Shown here in pieces: positions 52,425 through 61,963 of a DNA stretch of 64,000 nt (position 1 is its first letter; every line of letters starts with the position of its first letter). This DNA comes from CAVVIH01 sp963748295 (lineage in GTDB: Bacteria; Acidobacteriota; Vicinamibacteria; Vicinamibacterales; 2-12-FULL-66-21): contig CAVVIH010000008.1 of the NCBI GenBank assembly GCA_963748295.1, positions 1 to 64,000 of the forward strand, given 5' to 3'. The notes below the pieces were generated by a model, which ran no database searches, was not told the origin of the DNA, and saw only the letters and a list, made by a program, of their open reading frames with translations. Both the position numbers and the translations under genes were made by a program.

Positions 52425-54690
52425 GTGCAAACGTATTCCGTCCGCCTTCTCTTCTTCACGTCCCTCTTTGCGCTTTCGATCGCGGCGGCCGCTTCGGCCG
52501 GCCCGCTCACGGGTCGAATCGTTCAACCGGACAACACCGCAGCCGGTGGCGTCACGGTCTTCCTGACGAAGGACATCAACTTTCTGACCTCGACCACGAC
52601 GGATCGGGATGGCGGGTTCAGGCTGGTCGCACCGGATCAAGGACCCTACGAGCTGCGGGTCGCCACCTACGGGTTCACGCTCACGCCGCTGCAATTGAGC
52701 GGCGAGGCAGCCGCGCGCAACGTCGGCGCGCTCACGCTCTCGATCGCCGCGCAGTCGGAGTCGGTTCTGGTGAGCGCCGCGGCTTCAGAAATCCCGCTGT
52801 CGACCGCATCGTCGAGCGTCACCGTGATTACGGGACAGGAACTGGTGGCGCGCCAGACCGAGAGCATCCAGGATGCGCTTCGCAGCGTACCCGGGCTCAC
52901 CGTCGCGTCATCCGGAGGGCGCGGCGCGATCACCGGACTCTTTCCGCGCGGCGGCGAAGCGGACTACTCGCTCGTGCTGGTGGACGGCGTACCGGCGAAC
53001 GCATTCGGAGGCGCCTACGATTTCGCGCACCTTCCGGCCGTCAACATCGACCGGGTCGAGATCGTGCGCGGTCCGCAGAGCGCGCTGTATGGAGCGAATG
53101 CGATCGGCGCCGTCATTCGGGTGACGAGCAGGCAGCGCGTGACGCCGGAGGTATCCGGCTCGATCGAAGGCGGAAACTTCGACATGCTTCGAATGACCGC
53201 GGCGTCCGCCGGCAGCGTCGGCGACTGGCAATGGGGCGCCGGCGTGGAACGCCTGACGACCGACGGGATGAACGGCGAGCTGACGAGCGCGGGCGAGACT
53301 GTCGCCAACGACGATTACTCGCGCCACTTGTTTTCCGCCGGCGGCGGATGGCGGCGCGCGAACGGCCCGAGCATTCTCGGCAACGTCAGGTTCTCGACGG
53401 ACGAACGCGGTTTCCCCGGACCCTACGGTTCGAATCCCGCCGGGTTCTTCGGCGGCATCGACACCGTCTCCCGTGGCACGAACGACGACTGGCTGGCGTC
53501 CGTATCGGCGACGACCCGCACCTATCAGCGCGGCCGGGGACTGGGACAATTCACACACACCAGGATCGACAGCAAGTTCGACTCGCCGTTCGGCTCATCC
53601 GAATCGTTCTCGCATCGCACGACGGGCCGCATCCAGACGCGACATGTTCCTCCTGGACGGACTCTACGCGTCAGCAGGGTTCGAATTTCAACGCGAGAGC
53701 GGCGGCAGCACGTTCGTCACCGCTGCCGAGTCGCGCGAAGTCCCGATCGAGAGATGGCTCACTGGCTTCTTCGTCGAGGGGCGCCTGACCCCTGCTCCCA
53801 CCGTTTACATCACGACGGGCTTGCGCGTGGAACGCATTTCCCGGGATGCGCTCGCGGGCAATCCGGACGGCTTCGTGCCGCGCCCGGACTTCGATGGTGA
53901 AACGGTCGTGTCGGTGAATCCCAAGATCGCCGCGTCCTGGTTCGTTCGATCGGCCGGCAACGACAAGACGAAGATCAGGGGCTCGGCCGGTACCGGAATC
54001 AAGCCGCCGGATGCGTTCGACATCGCGTTCACCGACAACCCCAACCTGAAACCCGAGCGAAGCCGCAGCTTCGATGTCGGCATCGATCAGACGCTCGTCG
54101 ACGGACGCGTGCTGCTCGAATCGACGGCGTTCTTCAACAACTACGACGACCTCATCGTGGCGGTGGGATCGTTTGCCGGATCGAGCCAGTATCGGACCGA
54201 CAACATCTCGAACGCCCGATCGCGCGGGCTCGAAATTGCTGGAACCGTGCGGACCTCGTGGGGCGCAACCAGGGTGACCGACCTGCAGCTTCGCGTTGGC
54301 TACACGCTGCTCGACACCGAGATCCTGGCGGTCGACCAGACGACCGATGCGCCGCCGCCGTTCACCCCGGGCGACGCCCTGCTGCGCCGGCCGAAGCATC
54401 AGTTCTCGGTCGATCTGTCCGTCGTTGCCGGACGGCTGACCGGATTCCTGCACGCCGGCGGCCGAAGCAGCGTGCGCGACGTCGAGCCTTCGCTCGGCAC
54501 GTTCGGCGGAATCTTCGAGAGCGCCGGCTACTCCGTGTGGGACACCGGCGCCTCGTGGAAACTGATCGACAGCGTCTCGATCTTCGGGCGCGTGAACAAC
54601 CTTTTCAACCGCGACTACGAGGAAGTGCTCGGTTTCCCGGCGCTCCCTCGCGGCGTGTTCGCTGGTGTTCGCGTTGCTGCAAGCCGCTGA
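52425..54690 (+). pseudogene. btuB: BtuB-like TonB-dependent cobalamin receptor, one frameshift
   Basis: About 755 residues joined across one shift near 53635. Start GTG 52425 after AAAGGAG. Signal peptide, then an unusual carboxypeptidase-regulatory-like domain (GPLTGRIVQPDNTAAGGVTV, TTTDRDGGFRLVAPDQGPYE) before the plug (SSSVTVITGQELVARQTESI, YSLVLVDGVPANAFGGAYDF, RVEIVRGPQSALYGANAIGA) and a barrel ending RGVFAGVRVAAS. Position directly after the cobalamin riboswitch and before the ABC importer identifies the substrate. The single indel probably reflects a sequencing error. Confidence 0.92.
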
Positions 54691-55489
54691 CGTCGAATTC
54701 TCGTACGGGGCCGTCCCGGTGCTGCGCGGCGTCTCGCTGGACGTGCCGGCTGGCGGCTTCGTCGGCATTCTCGGCCCCAATGGCTCCGGCAAGACGACGC
54801 TGCTGAAGGTGCTGGCGGGAACGCTCCGGCCGGCCCGCGGGCGCGTGACGGTCGACGGGATGAACATCCGGGACATCCCGCGGCGCGACGTGGCGCGGCG
54901 CATGGCGGTCGTGCCGCAGGAAACGCACCTGACGTTCGACTACAGCGTGCTCGAGGTCGTGCTGATGGGGCGCTACCCGCATCTCGGCACGTTCCAGATC
55001 GAAGGGCCGGACGACATCGCGATCGCGCGGGAGGCGCTCGACGCGACCGGCACACGAAACTTCGAGGATCGGCAGTTCGCGACGTTGAGCGGCGGTGAGA
55101 AGCAACGTGTCATCATCGCCGCGGCGCTCGCGCAGGTGACGCGCGGAGCCGGCACGACGGGCGCCCTGCTGCTGCTCGACGAGCCGACCGCGGCACTGGA
55201 CCTCGCATACCAGATCGAGATCGCCGCGCTGCTGCGCGACCTGCAGCAGCGCACACCGATCGCGATTGCCGTCTCGACCCACGATCTGAACTTTGCCGCC
55301 GCCGTCTGCCGGACGCTCGTCCTGCTCTCGGAAGGGCGCGTGCTCGCCGCCGGTCCCACCGCCGAGGTCCTGACGCCGGTCAACATCCGGCAGCTGTACG
55401 GCGTCGACGCCGACGTCCACCAGCACGAGGCGGCGGGCCATCTCGTCGTGGTGCCGGTCGCCCGGGTCCGTCCCGGAGCGTATGGCTGA
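54665..55489 (+). CDS. btuD: Cobalamin ABC importer ATPase BtuD
   Basis: 274 residues from GTG 54665, overlapping btuB by 26 bases. Walker A GPNGSGKTT, Q-loop VVPQETHL, signature TLSGGEKQRVIIAAALAQ, Walker B LLLLDEPTAALD and switch His in VSTHDLNFA are all intact. FecE/BtuD-type ATPase. Confidence 0.95.
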   Translation: MFALLQAADVEFSYGAVPVLRGVSLDVPAGGFVGILGPNGSGKTTLLKVLAGTLRPARGRVTVDGMNIRDIPRRDVARRMAVVPQETHLTFDYSVLEVVLMGRYPHLGTFQIEGPDDIAIAREALDATGTRNFEDRQFATLSGGEKQRVIIAAALAQVTRGAGTTGALLLLDEPTAALDLAYQIEIAALLRDLQQRTPIAIAVSTHDLNFAAAVCRTLVLLSEGRVLAAGPTAEVLTPVNIRQLYGVDADVHQHEAAGHLVVVPVARVRPGAYG

Positions 55490-56493
55490 TGCAGCCCGTC
55501 CGACGGCGCATCGCGTTCGTCCTGGCCGGGTTCGGCGCGATCGCCGCGATCGCGGTCGCGCTTGCGCCGCTCGTCGGCTCGACGGCGATTCACCTCGGGC
55601 GCGCGTTCGACCGATCGATCCCCTTCGGCGACAACGTCGACGCGCAGATCCTGTTCGTCGCCCGCCTGCCGCGCACGCTCGCCGGCGCGCTCGTCGGCGC
55701 GGCGCTGGCCACCGCCGGCGTCGTGTTCCAGGGCTTGCTCCGCAATCCGCTCGCCACGCCGTTCACCCTCGGCGTCTCGTCCGGCGCCGCGCTCGGCGCG
55801 ATGCTGGCGATCACGTTCGGCTGGGGCCTCGGGGTCGCCGGCATTTCCGGGGTCGCCGCGGCGAGCTTCGCCGGCGCCGCCGGCGCCGTCGCGATCGTCT
55901 ACGCGCTTGCACGCGCCCGGCACGGCGGCCTCTCCACCAACGTTCTGCTGCTCGCCGGCGTCACGCTCAACGCGTTCTTCTCGGCGCTGATCCTGTTCGT
56001 GCAGTTCTTCGCCGACTTCACCGACGTCTACCGCATGCTGCGGTGGCTGGTCGGCGATCTCGACGTCGCGTCGTATCAGCCGCTGGCAGCGTCACTGCCG
56101 CTGCTGCTCGTGTCGTTCGCGTTCTTCGCCTGGCTCGCACGCCCCCTGAACCTGCTGAGCCTCGGCCCGGACAGCGCGGAAGCGCACGGCATCGACGTGC
56201 GCACGGCGCAGCGTGTGGCGTTTTTCAGCGCCTCGCTCGCGACCGGCGCCGCGGTGTCGGTCGCCGGGCCAATCGGCTTCGTCGGCATCGTCATCCCGCA
56301 TCTCGTGCGGCTGCTGGTCGGCGCCGACCATCGCGTCGTCCTGCCCGCATCCGCACTTTTCGGCGCGGCGTTCCTGGTCGCGTGCGACCTGCTCGGGCGG
56401 ATCCTCATGCCGCCGATCGAGATCCCGGTTGGCGTGATCACGGCCCTGATCGGCGGGCCGTTCTTTCTATGGCTGCTCATGAAACGAGGGTGA
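55489..56493 (+). CDS. btuC: Cobalamin ABC importer permease BtuC
   Basis: 334 residues, FecCD/BtuC-type permease with about ten helices. Key segments: ILFVARLPRTLAGALVGAAL, VVFQGLLRNPLATPFTLGVS, SGAALGAMLAITFGWGLGVA, LSLGPDSAEAHGID, GPIGFVGIVIPHLVRLLVGA and GVITALIGGPFFLWLLM. Start overlaps the btuD stop by one base. It forms the membrane channel with BtuD. Confidence 0.95.
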   Translation: MQPVRRRIAFVLAGFGAIAAIAVALAPLVGSTAIHLGRAFDRSIPFGDNVDAQILFVARLPRTLAGALVGAALATAGVVFQGLLRNPLATPFTLGVSSGAALGAMLAITFGWGLGVAGISGVAAASFAGAAGAVAIVYALARARHGGLSTNVLLLAGVTLNAFFSALILFVQFFADFTDVYRMLRWLVGDLDVASYQPLAASLPLLLVSFAFFAWLARPLNLLSLGPDSAEAHGIDVRTAQRVAFFSASLATGAAVSVAGPIGFVGIVIPHLVRLLVGADHRVVLPASALFGAAFLVACDLLGRILMPPIEIPVGVITALIGGPFFLWLLMKRG

Positions 56494-56494
56494 G

Positions 56495-57358
56495 ATGAGG
56501 ATTGTCGCGGCCGTTCTCATGCTGCTGGTGTACTCGTTCGGCGCTGGCGCGCAGCAGCCACAACAGCGCCCGCCGCAGCGCATCATCTCGATCATTCCTG
56601 CCCTGACCGAAATCCTCTTTGCGATTGGCGCGGGGCCGCGTGTCGTGGCGGTCGGCAGCTTCGACGACTACCCGCCGGAGGTGAAGAAGCTCGAGCGTGT
56701 GGGCGCGCTGCTCGATCCCAATCTCGAGCGAATCCTGGCGCTCAAGCCGGACCTCGTCACGGTCTATGGATCGCAGACGGACTTGCAGCGGCAGCTCGAA
56801 CGCGCGGGAGTGCCGATGTTCCTTTACAGGCACGCCCGGCTGGCCGACGTGTCGGCGACAATCCTCGAGCTCGGGAAGCGCGTGGGACAGCCGCAGGAAG
56901 CCGAGGCGCTCACGAAGTCGATCGAACAGCATCTCGATCGAATCCGGCAGCGCGTCGCCGGCCGGCCGAGGCCGCGCACGCTCCTCGTATTCGGCCGTGA
57001 GGCGCTGGCGCTGCGCGGAGTCTACGCGAGCGGCGGCTACGGATTCCTGCACGACATGCTGACCGCGGCCGGCGGCGACAACATCTTCGCCGACGTGCAG
57101 CGCGAGTCGGTCCAGGCGACCTCCGAGCTGATCCTCGCGCGCCGTCCCGACGTCGTCATCGAGCTGCGAGTCGGCGACACGACGCCCGATCAGCGGCAGA
57201 AGGAAATCGAGGTCTGGAACCGCCTCTCGTCGGTGCCGGCGGTTCAGGCGAAGCGCGTGTTCTTTCTGACCGATGCGCGGACCGTCGTGCCGGGGCCCCG
57301 GGTGGCGGAAGGCACCGAGCTCATCGCACGAGCGCTGCACCCCGACGCATTCAAGTAA
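56495..57358 (+). CDS. btuF: Cobalamin periplasmic binding protein BtuF
   Basis: 287 residues with signal peptide (MLLVYSFGAGAQ). The class III binding-protein fold shows RIISIIPALTEILFAIGAGP, PDLVTVYGSQTDLQRQLERA, GYGFLHDMLTAAGGDNIFAD, LILARRPDVVIELRVGD and AKRVFFLTDARTVVPGPRVA. It starts one base after btuC and completes the B12 importer btuBDCF. Confidence 0.93.
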   Translation: MRIVAAVLMLLVYSFGAGAQQPQQRPPQRIISIIPALTEILFAIGAGPRVVAVGSFDDYPPEVKKLERVGALLDPNLERILALKPDLVTVYGSQTDLQRQLERAGVPMFLYRHARLADVSATILELGKRVGQPQEAEALTKSIEQHLDRIRQRVAGRPRPRTLLVFGREALALRGVYASGGYGFLHDMLTAAGGDNIFADVQRESVQATSELILARRPDVVIELRVGDTTPDQRQKEIEVWNRLSSVPAVQAKRVFFLTDARTVVPGPRVAEGTELIARALHPDAFK

Positions 57359-57367
57359 CGCGTCAGG

Positions 57368-58204
57368 TCAGGCTGCGAACTCCACCGGGACGCGATGCGG
57401 GATCAGTCCCTTTTCGAACGCCTCCGACAACAGCCGTTCGACGCCCTTCCGTCCGCGGTCGCCATACGACAGCGTCAGATCGTTCACATACATTCCTACG
57501 AAGCGATCCGTCCGCGCGCGGTCCAGGCCGCGGCCGAATTGCAGCGCGTACTCGACGGCTTCTTCGCGATGCGACAGCGCGTAGGCGATGCTGTCGTGCA
57601 GCATCTTCGACACCTTGCGAATCATCTCCGGGCCGAGATCGCGGCGGATGATGTTGCCGCCGAGAGGCAGCGGCAGGCCGTCCGTGCGCCCGGCCCACCA
57701 TTCGCCGAGATCGACGATCTTCCGCAGGCCTTCCTCGGAGTACGTCAGCTGACCTTCGTGAATCAGCAGGCCCGCTTCGGCTTTGCCCTCGGCGACGGCC
57801 TTCTGAATCTGATCGAAGGGCACGACGACGTATTCGAATGACGGCTCGTAGAGCCGCAGCGCCAGATACGCGGTGGTCAGCGTGCCGGGAATCGCGATGC
57901 GGGCGCCCTTGACGGCAGTCGCGCCGCCTTCTTTCGCGACGACGATGGGGCCGTAGCTGTCGCCCATGCTCGCGCCGTGCGGCAGCAGCGCGTACTTGTC
58001 GACCAGGTGCGCGTAGGCATGAAACGAAACCGCGGTGACCTCGTAGCGTCCCTCGAACGCGGCGCGGTTCAGCGTCTCGATATCCGACAGGACCTGATCG
58101 ACGACGATGCCCCCGGTTTCCACGTTCCCGCTCGCCAGCCCGAAAAACATGAACGCATCGTCGGAATCGGGACTGTGGGCAACGGTGATTCGTGTTTCTT
58201 GCAT
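57368..58204 (-). CDS. mqnD: MqnD, 1,4-dihydroxy-6-naphthoate synthase
   Basis: 278 residues. ITVAHSPDSDDAFMFFGLAS, EVTAVSFHAYAHLVDKYALL, GARIAIPGTLTTAYLALRLY, GLLIHEGQLTYSEEGLRKIV and LPLPLGGNIIRRDLGPEM are MqnD hallmarks, including the substrate-binding HSPDSDDAF and the catalytic histidine. It makes 1,4-dihydroxy-6-naphthoate in the futalosine route with MqnE. Convergent with btuF, 9 bases apart. Confidence 0.93.
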   Translation of the reverse strand: MQETRITVAHSPDSDDAFMFFGLASGNVETGGIVVDQVLSDIETLNRAAFEGRYEVTAVSFHAYAHLVDKYALLPHGASMGDSYGPIVVAKEGGATAVKGARIAIPGTLTTAYLALRLYEPSFEYVVVPFDQIQKAVAEGKAEAGLLIHEGQLTYSEEGLRKIVDLGEWWAGRTDGLPLPLGGNIIRRDLGPEMIRKVSKMLHDSIAYALSHREEAVEYALQFGRGLDRARTDRFVGMYVNDLTLSYGDRGRKGVERLLSEAFEKGLIPHRVPVEFAA

Positions 58205-58286
58205 AGCTATCAGCTTTCAGCTATCAGCTTTCAGTTCCCAGCTTTCGGTTCCCAGCTGATGGCTGACAGCTGAGAGCTGCTAGCTA
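58205..58286. repeat. CAGCTATCAGC-type repeat tract (family F)
   Basis: AGCTATCAGCTTTCAGCTAT repeats, then CAGTTCCCAGCTTTCGGTTC and CCAGCTGATGGCTGACAGCT, ending AGCTGCTAGCTAT. Units of CAGCT in both orientations could form stems. It sits between mqnD (upstream, leader) and the end of otsB. Confidence 0.75.
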
Positions 58287-59075
58287 TGGTACTGCAACCT
58301 TTCGCAGCAGGGCTTCGACTTCCTGCGGCCCATTGATCTGAAAGTGAGCGCCGGAGACGCGGTCCGAGGCGGCAACAGAGACGCCGTCGTCGCCCAGCGC
58401 GGCGAACGCGTCCTGATCGGTGACGTCGTCGCCGATGTAGACGCTCACGGTCGGCAGCGCCGAAGAGGCCGCGACGCGATCGCGGATCCATGCGACCGCA
58501 TGCCCCTTGTTCCAGTCGATGTTCGGAAGAATCTCGCTCATGCCCGCGCCCTCCATGATGCGCAGGCGGCCGGAATCGAGGTGGGGCTGAACGCGTTCGA
58601 GCAGCACGGAAGGCACCTTCGCGGCATCGGCCGGCGAGGCGGCGCGGAAATGAACGACGGCCGACAGCGTCTTGTCCTCGACGAAGACCCCCTGGAGAGG
58701 CGCGACATCGCGCGAGAGCTCCGCCACCAGCCGATGAATCGGGTCGATGCCCTTGGTGACGTCAGGATGCTGGAACCTGTCGCCGTGGCCTTCGATCTCG
58801 AGACCGTGCAGTCCGGCGTGATAATTGTCCGGCGGCAGCCGCGCGCGGGCGCGGACATCCGCGAGCCGCCGTCCGCTGACGATCGCGACGGTCGCGTCCT
58901 TGCGGTCGTGAATCTCCAGGAGAAGACGCCGCCTCTCGTCCGAGAGAAACACCGCCTCGGGATCCGTGTCGAACTCCGCCAGGGTGCCGTCGAAATCGAG
59001 GAGGAGGAGGAGGTGCCGGCCTGCAGCGGCCTGTCGAATCGCCGACGCCGCCCGCGCTATTTCATCTGACGCCAT
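58284..59075 (-). CDS. otsB: Trehalose-6-phosphate phosphatase OtsB
   Basis: 263 residues from ATG 59075. HAD motifs: LLLLLDFDGTLAEFDTDPEA (nucleophile Asp and DGT), VAIVSGRRLADVRARARLPP, DWNKGHAVAWIRDRVA (Lys) and VSVYIGDDVTDQDAFAAL (Asp pair). The cap domain includes GLHGLEIEGHGDRF. It removes phosphate from trehalose-6-P. Its start lies 19 bases inside the end of otsA. Confidence 0.95.
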   Translation of the reverse strand: MASDEIARAASAIRQAAAGRHLLLLLDFDGTLAEFDTDPEAVFLSDERRRLLLEIHDRKDATVAIVSGRRLADVRARARLPPDNYHAGLHGLEIEGHGDRFQHPDVTKGIDPIHRLVAELSRDVAPLQGVFVEDKTLSAVVHFRAASPADAAKVPSVLLERVQPHLDSGRLRIMEGAGMSEILPNIDWNKGHAVAWIRDRVAASSALPTVSVYIGDDVTDQDAFAALGDDGVSVAASDRVSGAHFQINGPQEVEALLRKVAVP

Positions 59076-60580
59076 CTTGTCGTATCTGTCCAGGGTACCG
59101 TTCGTCCCTTCGATCGCTCGAGATCTTCGAGGATACCAGATGCCCACAAGAAGACGTCGTGCCCGGCCACCACGCGGCGCAGCGCGCGCATCCGGTTCGC
59201 TCGTTCGATGAACGGCATCTCGATCGCCTGTTCGATCGCCGCCGCGAAGCCGTCGGCATGGTACGGATTGAAGATCACCGCGTCTTTCAGTTCCTGGGCG
59301 GCGCCGGTCATCTCGCTCAGGATCAGTACGCCGTCGAGGTCGTCGCGGGCCGCCACGAACTCCTTCGCAACCAGGTTCATGCCGTCATGCAGCGAGCTGA
59401 CGATGCAGAAGTCGGCAAGCTTGTAGAGCGCAACCAGGCGGCGGGTCTTCAGCGCCGATTTCCGGTAGCGTATCGGCCCTTCGACCCGCCTGCGGCCTGG
59501 CCCGCGGGCATCCGGCTTGAAGCGCGCGTTTATCGCGGCGACGCGTTCGTCGATACGTTTCTCGATCTCGGCGTATTGCTCGATTTCGCTCCTCGACGGC
59601 ACCGCAATCTGTACGAACGCGAACTGCCCGCGAAGGTCGGGGCGGCGCTCCAGCACCTGCTCGATGGCGTCGAGGCGTTCCGGAATGCCCTTCGTATAGT
59701 CGATTCTGTCGACGCCGATGCCGACCACCGCGATGTGCGGATCGACGATGCGCAGCTGGCGGCGCAGCCGTTCGCGCTCCGCGAACAGACCGTCCTCGGA
59801 CGCGATTCGTTGAATGCGGTCGAAGTCGACGCCGATCGGCTCCACCATGACATGCGTCGAACGGCCGGCAGTGCGAACCTCCGCGCCGATCACCTCCGCG
59901 TTCAGCTCCTCTCGCACGCACGACATGAAATTCTTGCGATCGCGCTCGATCTGAAAGGCCAGGAGATCGTTGGCGAGGAGACCAAGGAGAATGTCGCGCC
60001 GCCAGGGACACATGCGCAGCCGATCCGGATTCGGCCATGGAATATGCCAGAAATGCGCGCAGCGGACGCCTGGCGCGCGCGCGCGCAGTTCGGCGGCAGT
60101 GAGCGCGAGGTGATAGTCCTGAATGAAGACCAGGGCGCGGCCAGATCGCAGTTCATCGGCGATTGTTTCCGCGAATCGTGCGTTGACCGTGCGGTAGGCA
60201 TCCCAATCCTCCGATCTGAAGACTGGCTGGACGTGGACGGTGTGGCAGAGCGGCCAGATGCCTTCGTTCGAGAATCCCTCGTAGTAGCGGTGCACCTCCT
60301 CCTGAGTCAGCCATATTCGGCGCAGCGTGTAGGCGGGGGCATCGGGCGGGACGCGTACTCGGCCGTTGGCGTCGGCGACCTCGCGATCGGCTTCGCCGGC
60401 GCCGTGCGCGATCCAGGTGCCGCCACGCTCACGCATGAGCGAGTCGAGCGCCACGGCAACGCCGCCGGTCGTCGCGACCGGCACCACGGTACCGTCGGTT
60501 CTCCTTCTGTGTAAGTAAGGTTCTCGATTGGAGACGACGATGAGCGGACCACGCCCGTGTCTGGCGCTGACGGCCGACAT
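59057..60580 (-). CDS. otsA: Trehalose-6-phosphate synthase OtsA (GT20)
   Basis: 507 residues from ATG 60580 (an ATG at 60598 is possible). Contains PLIVVSNREPYLHRR, YEGFSNEGIWPLCH, FIQDYHLALTAAELRARAP, FWHIPWPNPDRLRMCPWRRD, IDYTKGIPERLDAIEQVL, LADFCIVSSLHDGMNLVAKE and LILSEMTGAAQELKDAV, the signature of GT20 enzymes. Makes trehalose-6-P from UDP-glucose and glucose-6-P. otsA and otsB overlap, so translation is coupled. Confidence 0.95.
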   Translation of the reverse strand: MSAVSARHGRGPLIVVSNREPYLHRRRTDGTVVPVATTGGVAVALDSLMRERGGTWIAHGAGEADREVADANGRVRVPPDAPAYTLRRIWLTQEEVHRYYEGFSNEGIWPLCHTVHVQPVFRSEDWDAYRTVNARFAETIADELRSGRALVFIQDYHLALTAAELRARAPGVRCAHFWHIPWPNPDRLRMCPWRRDILLGLLANDLLAFQIERDRKNFMSCVREELNAEVIGAEVRTAGRSTHVMVEPIGVDFDRIQRIASEDGLFAERERLRRQLRIVDPHIAVVGIGVDRIDYTKGIPERLDAIEQVLERRPDLRGQFAFVQIAVPSRSEIEQYAEIEKRIDERVAAINARFKPDARGPGRRRVEGPIRYRKSALKTRRLVALYKLADFCIVSSLHDGMNLVAKEFVAARDDLDGVLILSEMTGAAQELKDAVIFNPYHADGFAAAIEQAIEMPFIERANRMRALRRVVAGHDVFLWASGILEDLERSKGRTVPWTDTTRWRQMK

Positions 60581-60670
60581 TGGCCCTTCGACCAGCAACC
60601 TCGCTGCCAGCGGTACGCCGGCTGCTGTCCTGGTTGGAAACTGCCCGGCCCTGCAGTACGCTCAAGCTCG

Positions 60671-61963
60671 ATGAACGAGTCGGAAGCTGGCAGCCGAAGG
60701 CGTGAAACCCGTCTGTTGCTTGCGACGATAGCCATCTCGGCAGGAATGCTCTTGCTGCTCGCACGCTTCAGGTTTCCGGAAGAGGCAGCGGGTTCGAAAG
60801 CGGAGCCTGCGCCGGCTCCGCTCGAACGGCTCGCCGCGCGCGCGACTTACGACGAGCTTGCCGCCGTGATGGCGGACCTCGAGCGCCGCATCAATCCTGC
60901 GCTGCTCGCACTCGGCACTCGAGGTGACGAGGGCATCCGCTTCGTGCCGGCGGTGCGCGTGACCGCCGATCGCGCGGTGGCGCTCCTGCCAGCCGATCGC
61001 AGTCTGGTCTCGGCAGGCAACACGCCGGGACCACCGATCGCGCTGCGGGATCCCTCGACCGAGCTGGTCGTGGTGCAGACGACGGCGGACGCGGCGAGCG
61101 TCGCGGCATTTCCGGCGACGGCGCCGCGGCCGGGACCGAGATACGTGGCTGTCGCGGAAGCGACCGGCGGCACGGTGGCGATCAGGCCGGTCTACATCGG
61201 CCGCGCCGATCTGTTTGCGGATCCGCGATGGCCCGCTGCGCTGATTTCCGTTGCCGCGGTACAGCAAACGCTCTCCGAAGGATCGGCGGTCTTCTCGCTC
61301 GACGGGACCTTCCTCGGCCTGGCAACGCAGATTGGATCGCGGGTCGCGATCATTCCCTCGAACATGTTGCGCGAGGCGGCCGCCGGGAGCTTCGCCACGC
61401 CGGGCGCGCGGGGCGAGCTTCCAATCGAGGTGCAGCCGCTGACTCCCGTGCTTGCAACGGCGGCTGGCGCCGAGCGCGGCGTGATGGTGAGCCACGTGCT
61501 GCCCACCGCGTCGCTCGAAGGAGATCTCGCGGCCGGCGACGTGATCGTGAAGGTCGATGACGCCGACGTCACCACGGTGGCCGGCTTTCAGCAGGTCGCA
61601 CAGAGCCGCGCGCCCGGCGCGAAGGTCGTGCTCCTCACGGTGCGGCGCGGAAAACCCCTCACCGTCGCCGTCGTCGCCGTTCAGGGCGATGCTCCCGCCG
61701 CAGCAAATCCTGCGGACGACGCCGGCATGGCGCTGCGATCGGTTGCGGACGTCGGCTCCGAGGTGATTACCGTCGAACCTGGCGGCGCCGCCCAGCGCGC
61801 CGGCGTGCGGCACGGCGATCTGATCGTGGCGCTCGAGCGGGAGAAACGTCCGGAGCCCCAGGACGTGCTGCGCGCGTATCGTGCGACAAAGCCAGGGACT
61901 TTTCTGCTGCTCACGCTGCGCAGAGATCGGGAGTACCGCGTCGTCGCGCTGGAGAAGAAGTGA
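60671..61963 (+). CDS. Membrane-anchored degenerate trypsin-like protein with two PDZ domains
   Basis: 430 residues from ATG 60671. One N-terminal membrane helix (LLLATIAISAGMLLLLARF), a trypsin-like fold (RFVPAVRVTADRAVALLPAD, LVVVQTTADAASVAAFPATA, TLSEGSAVFSLDGTFLGLAT) and two PDZ domains (GVMVSHVLPTASLEGDLAAG; VITVEPGGAAQRAGVRHGDL). The usual GNSGGP serine loop reads EGSAVFS and no catalytic His motif is visible, so it is probably an inactive HtrA-like adaptor. It overlaps the following antiporter gene by four bases. Confidence 0.8.
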   Translation: MNESEAGSRRRETRLLLATIAISAGMLLLLARFRFPEEAAGSKAEPAPAPLERLAARATYDELAAVMADLERRINPALLALGTRGDEGIRFVPAVRVTADRAVALLPADRSLVSAGNTPGPPIALRDPSTELVVVQTTADAASVAAFPATAPRPGPRYVAVAEATGGTVAIRPVYIGRADLFADPRWPAALISVAAVQQTLSEGSAVFSLDGTFLGLATQIGSRVAIIPSNMLREAAAGSFATPGARGELPIEVQPLTPVLATAAGAERGVMVSHVLPTASLEGDLAAGDVIVKVDDADVTTVAGFQQVAQSRAPGAKVVLLTVRRGKPLTVAVVAVQGDAPAAANPADDAGMALRSVADVGSEVITVEPGGAAQRAGVRHGDLIVALEREKRPEPQDVLRAYRATKPGTFLLLTLRRDREYRVVALEKK

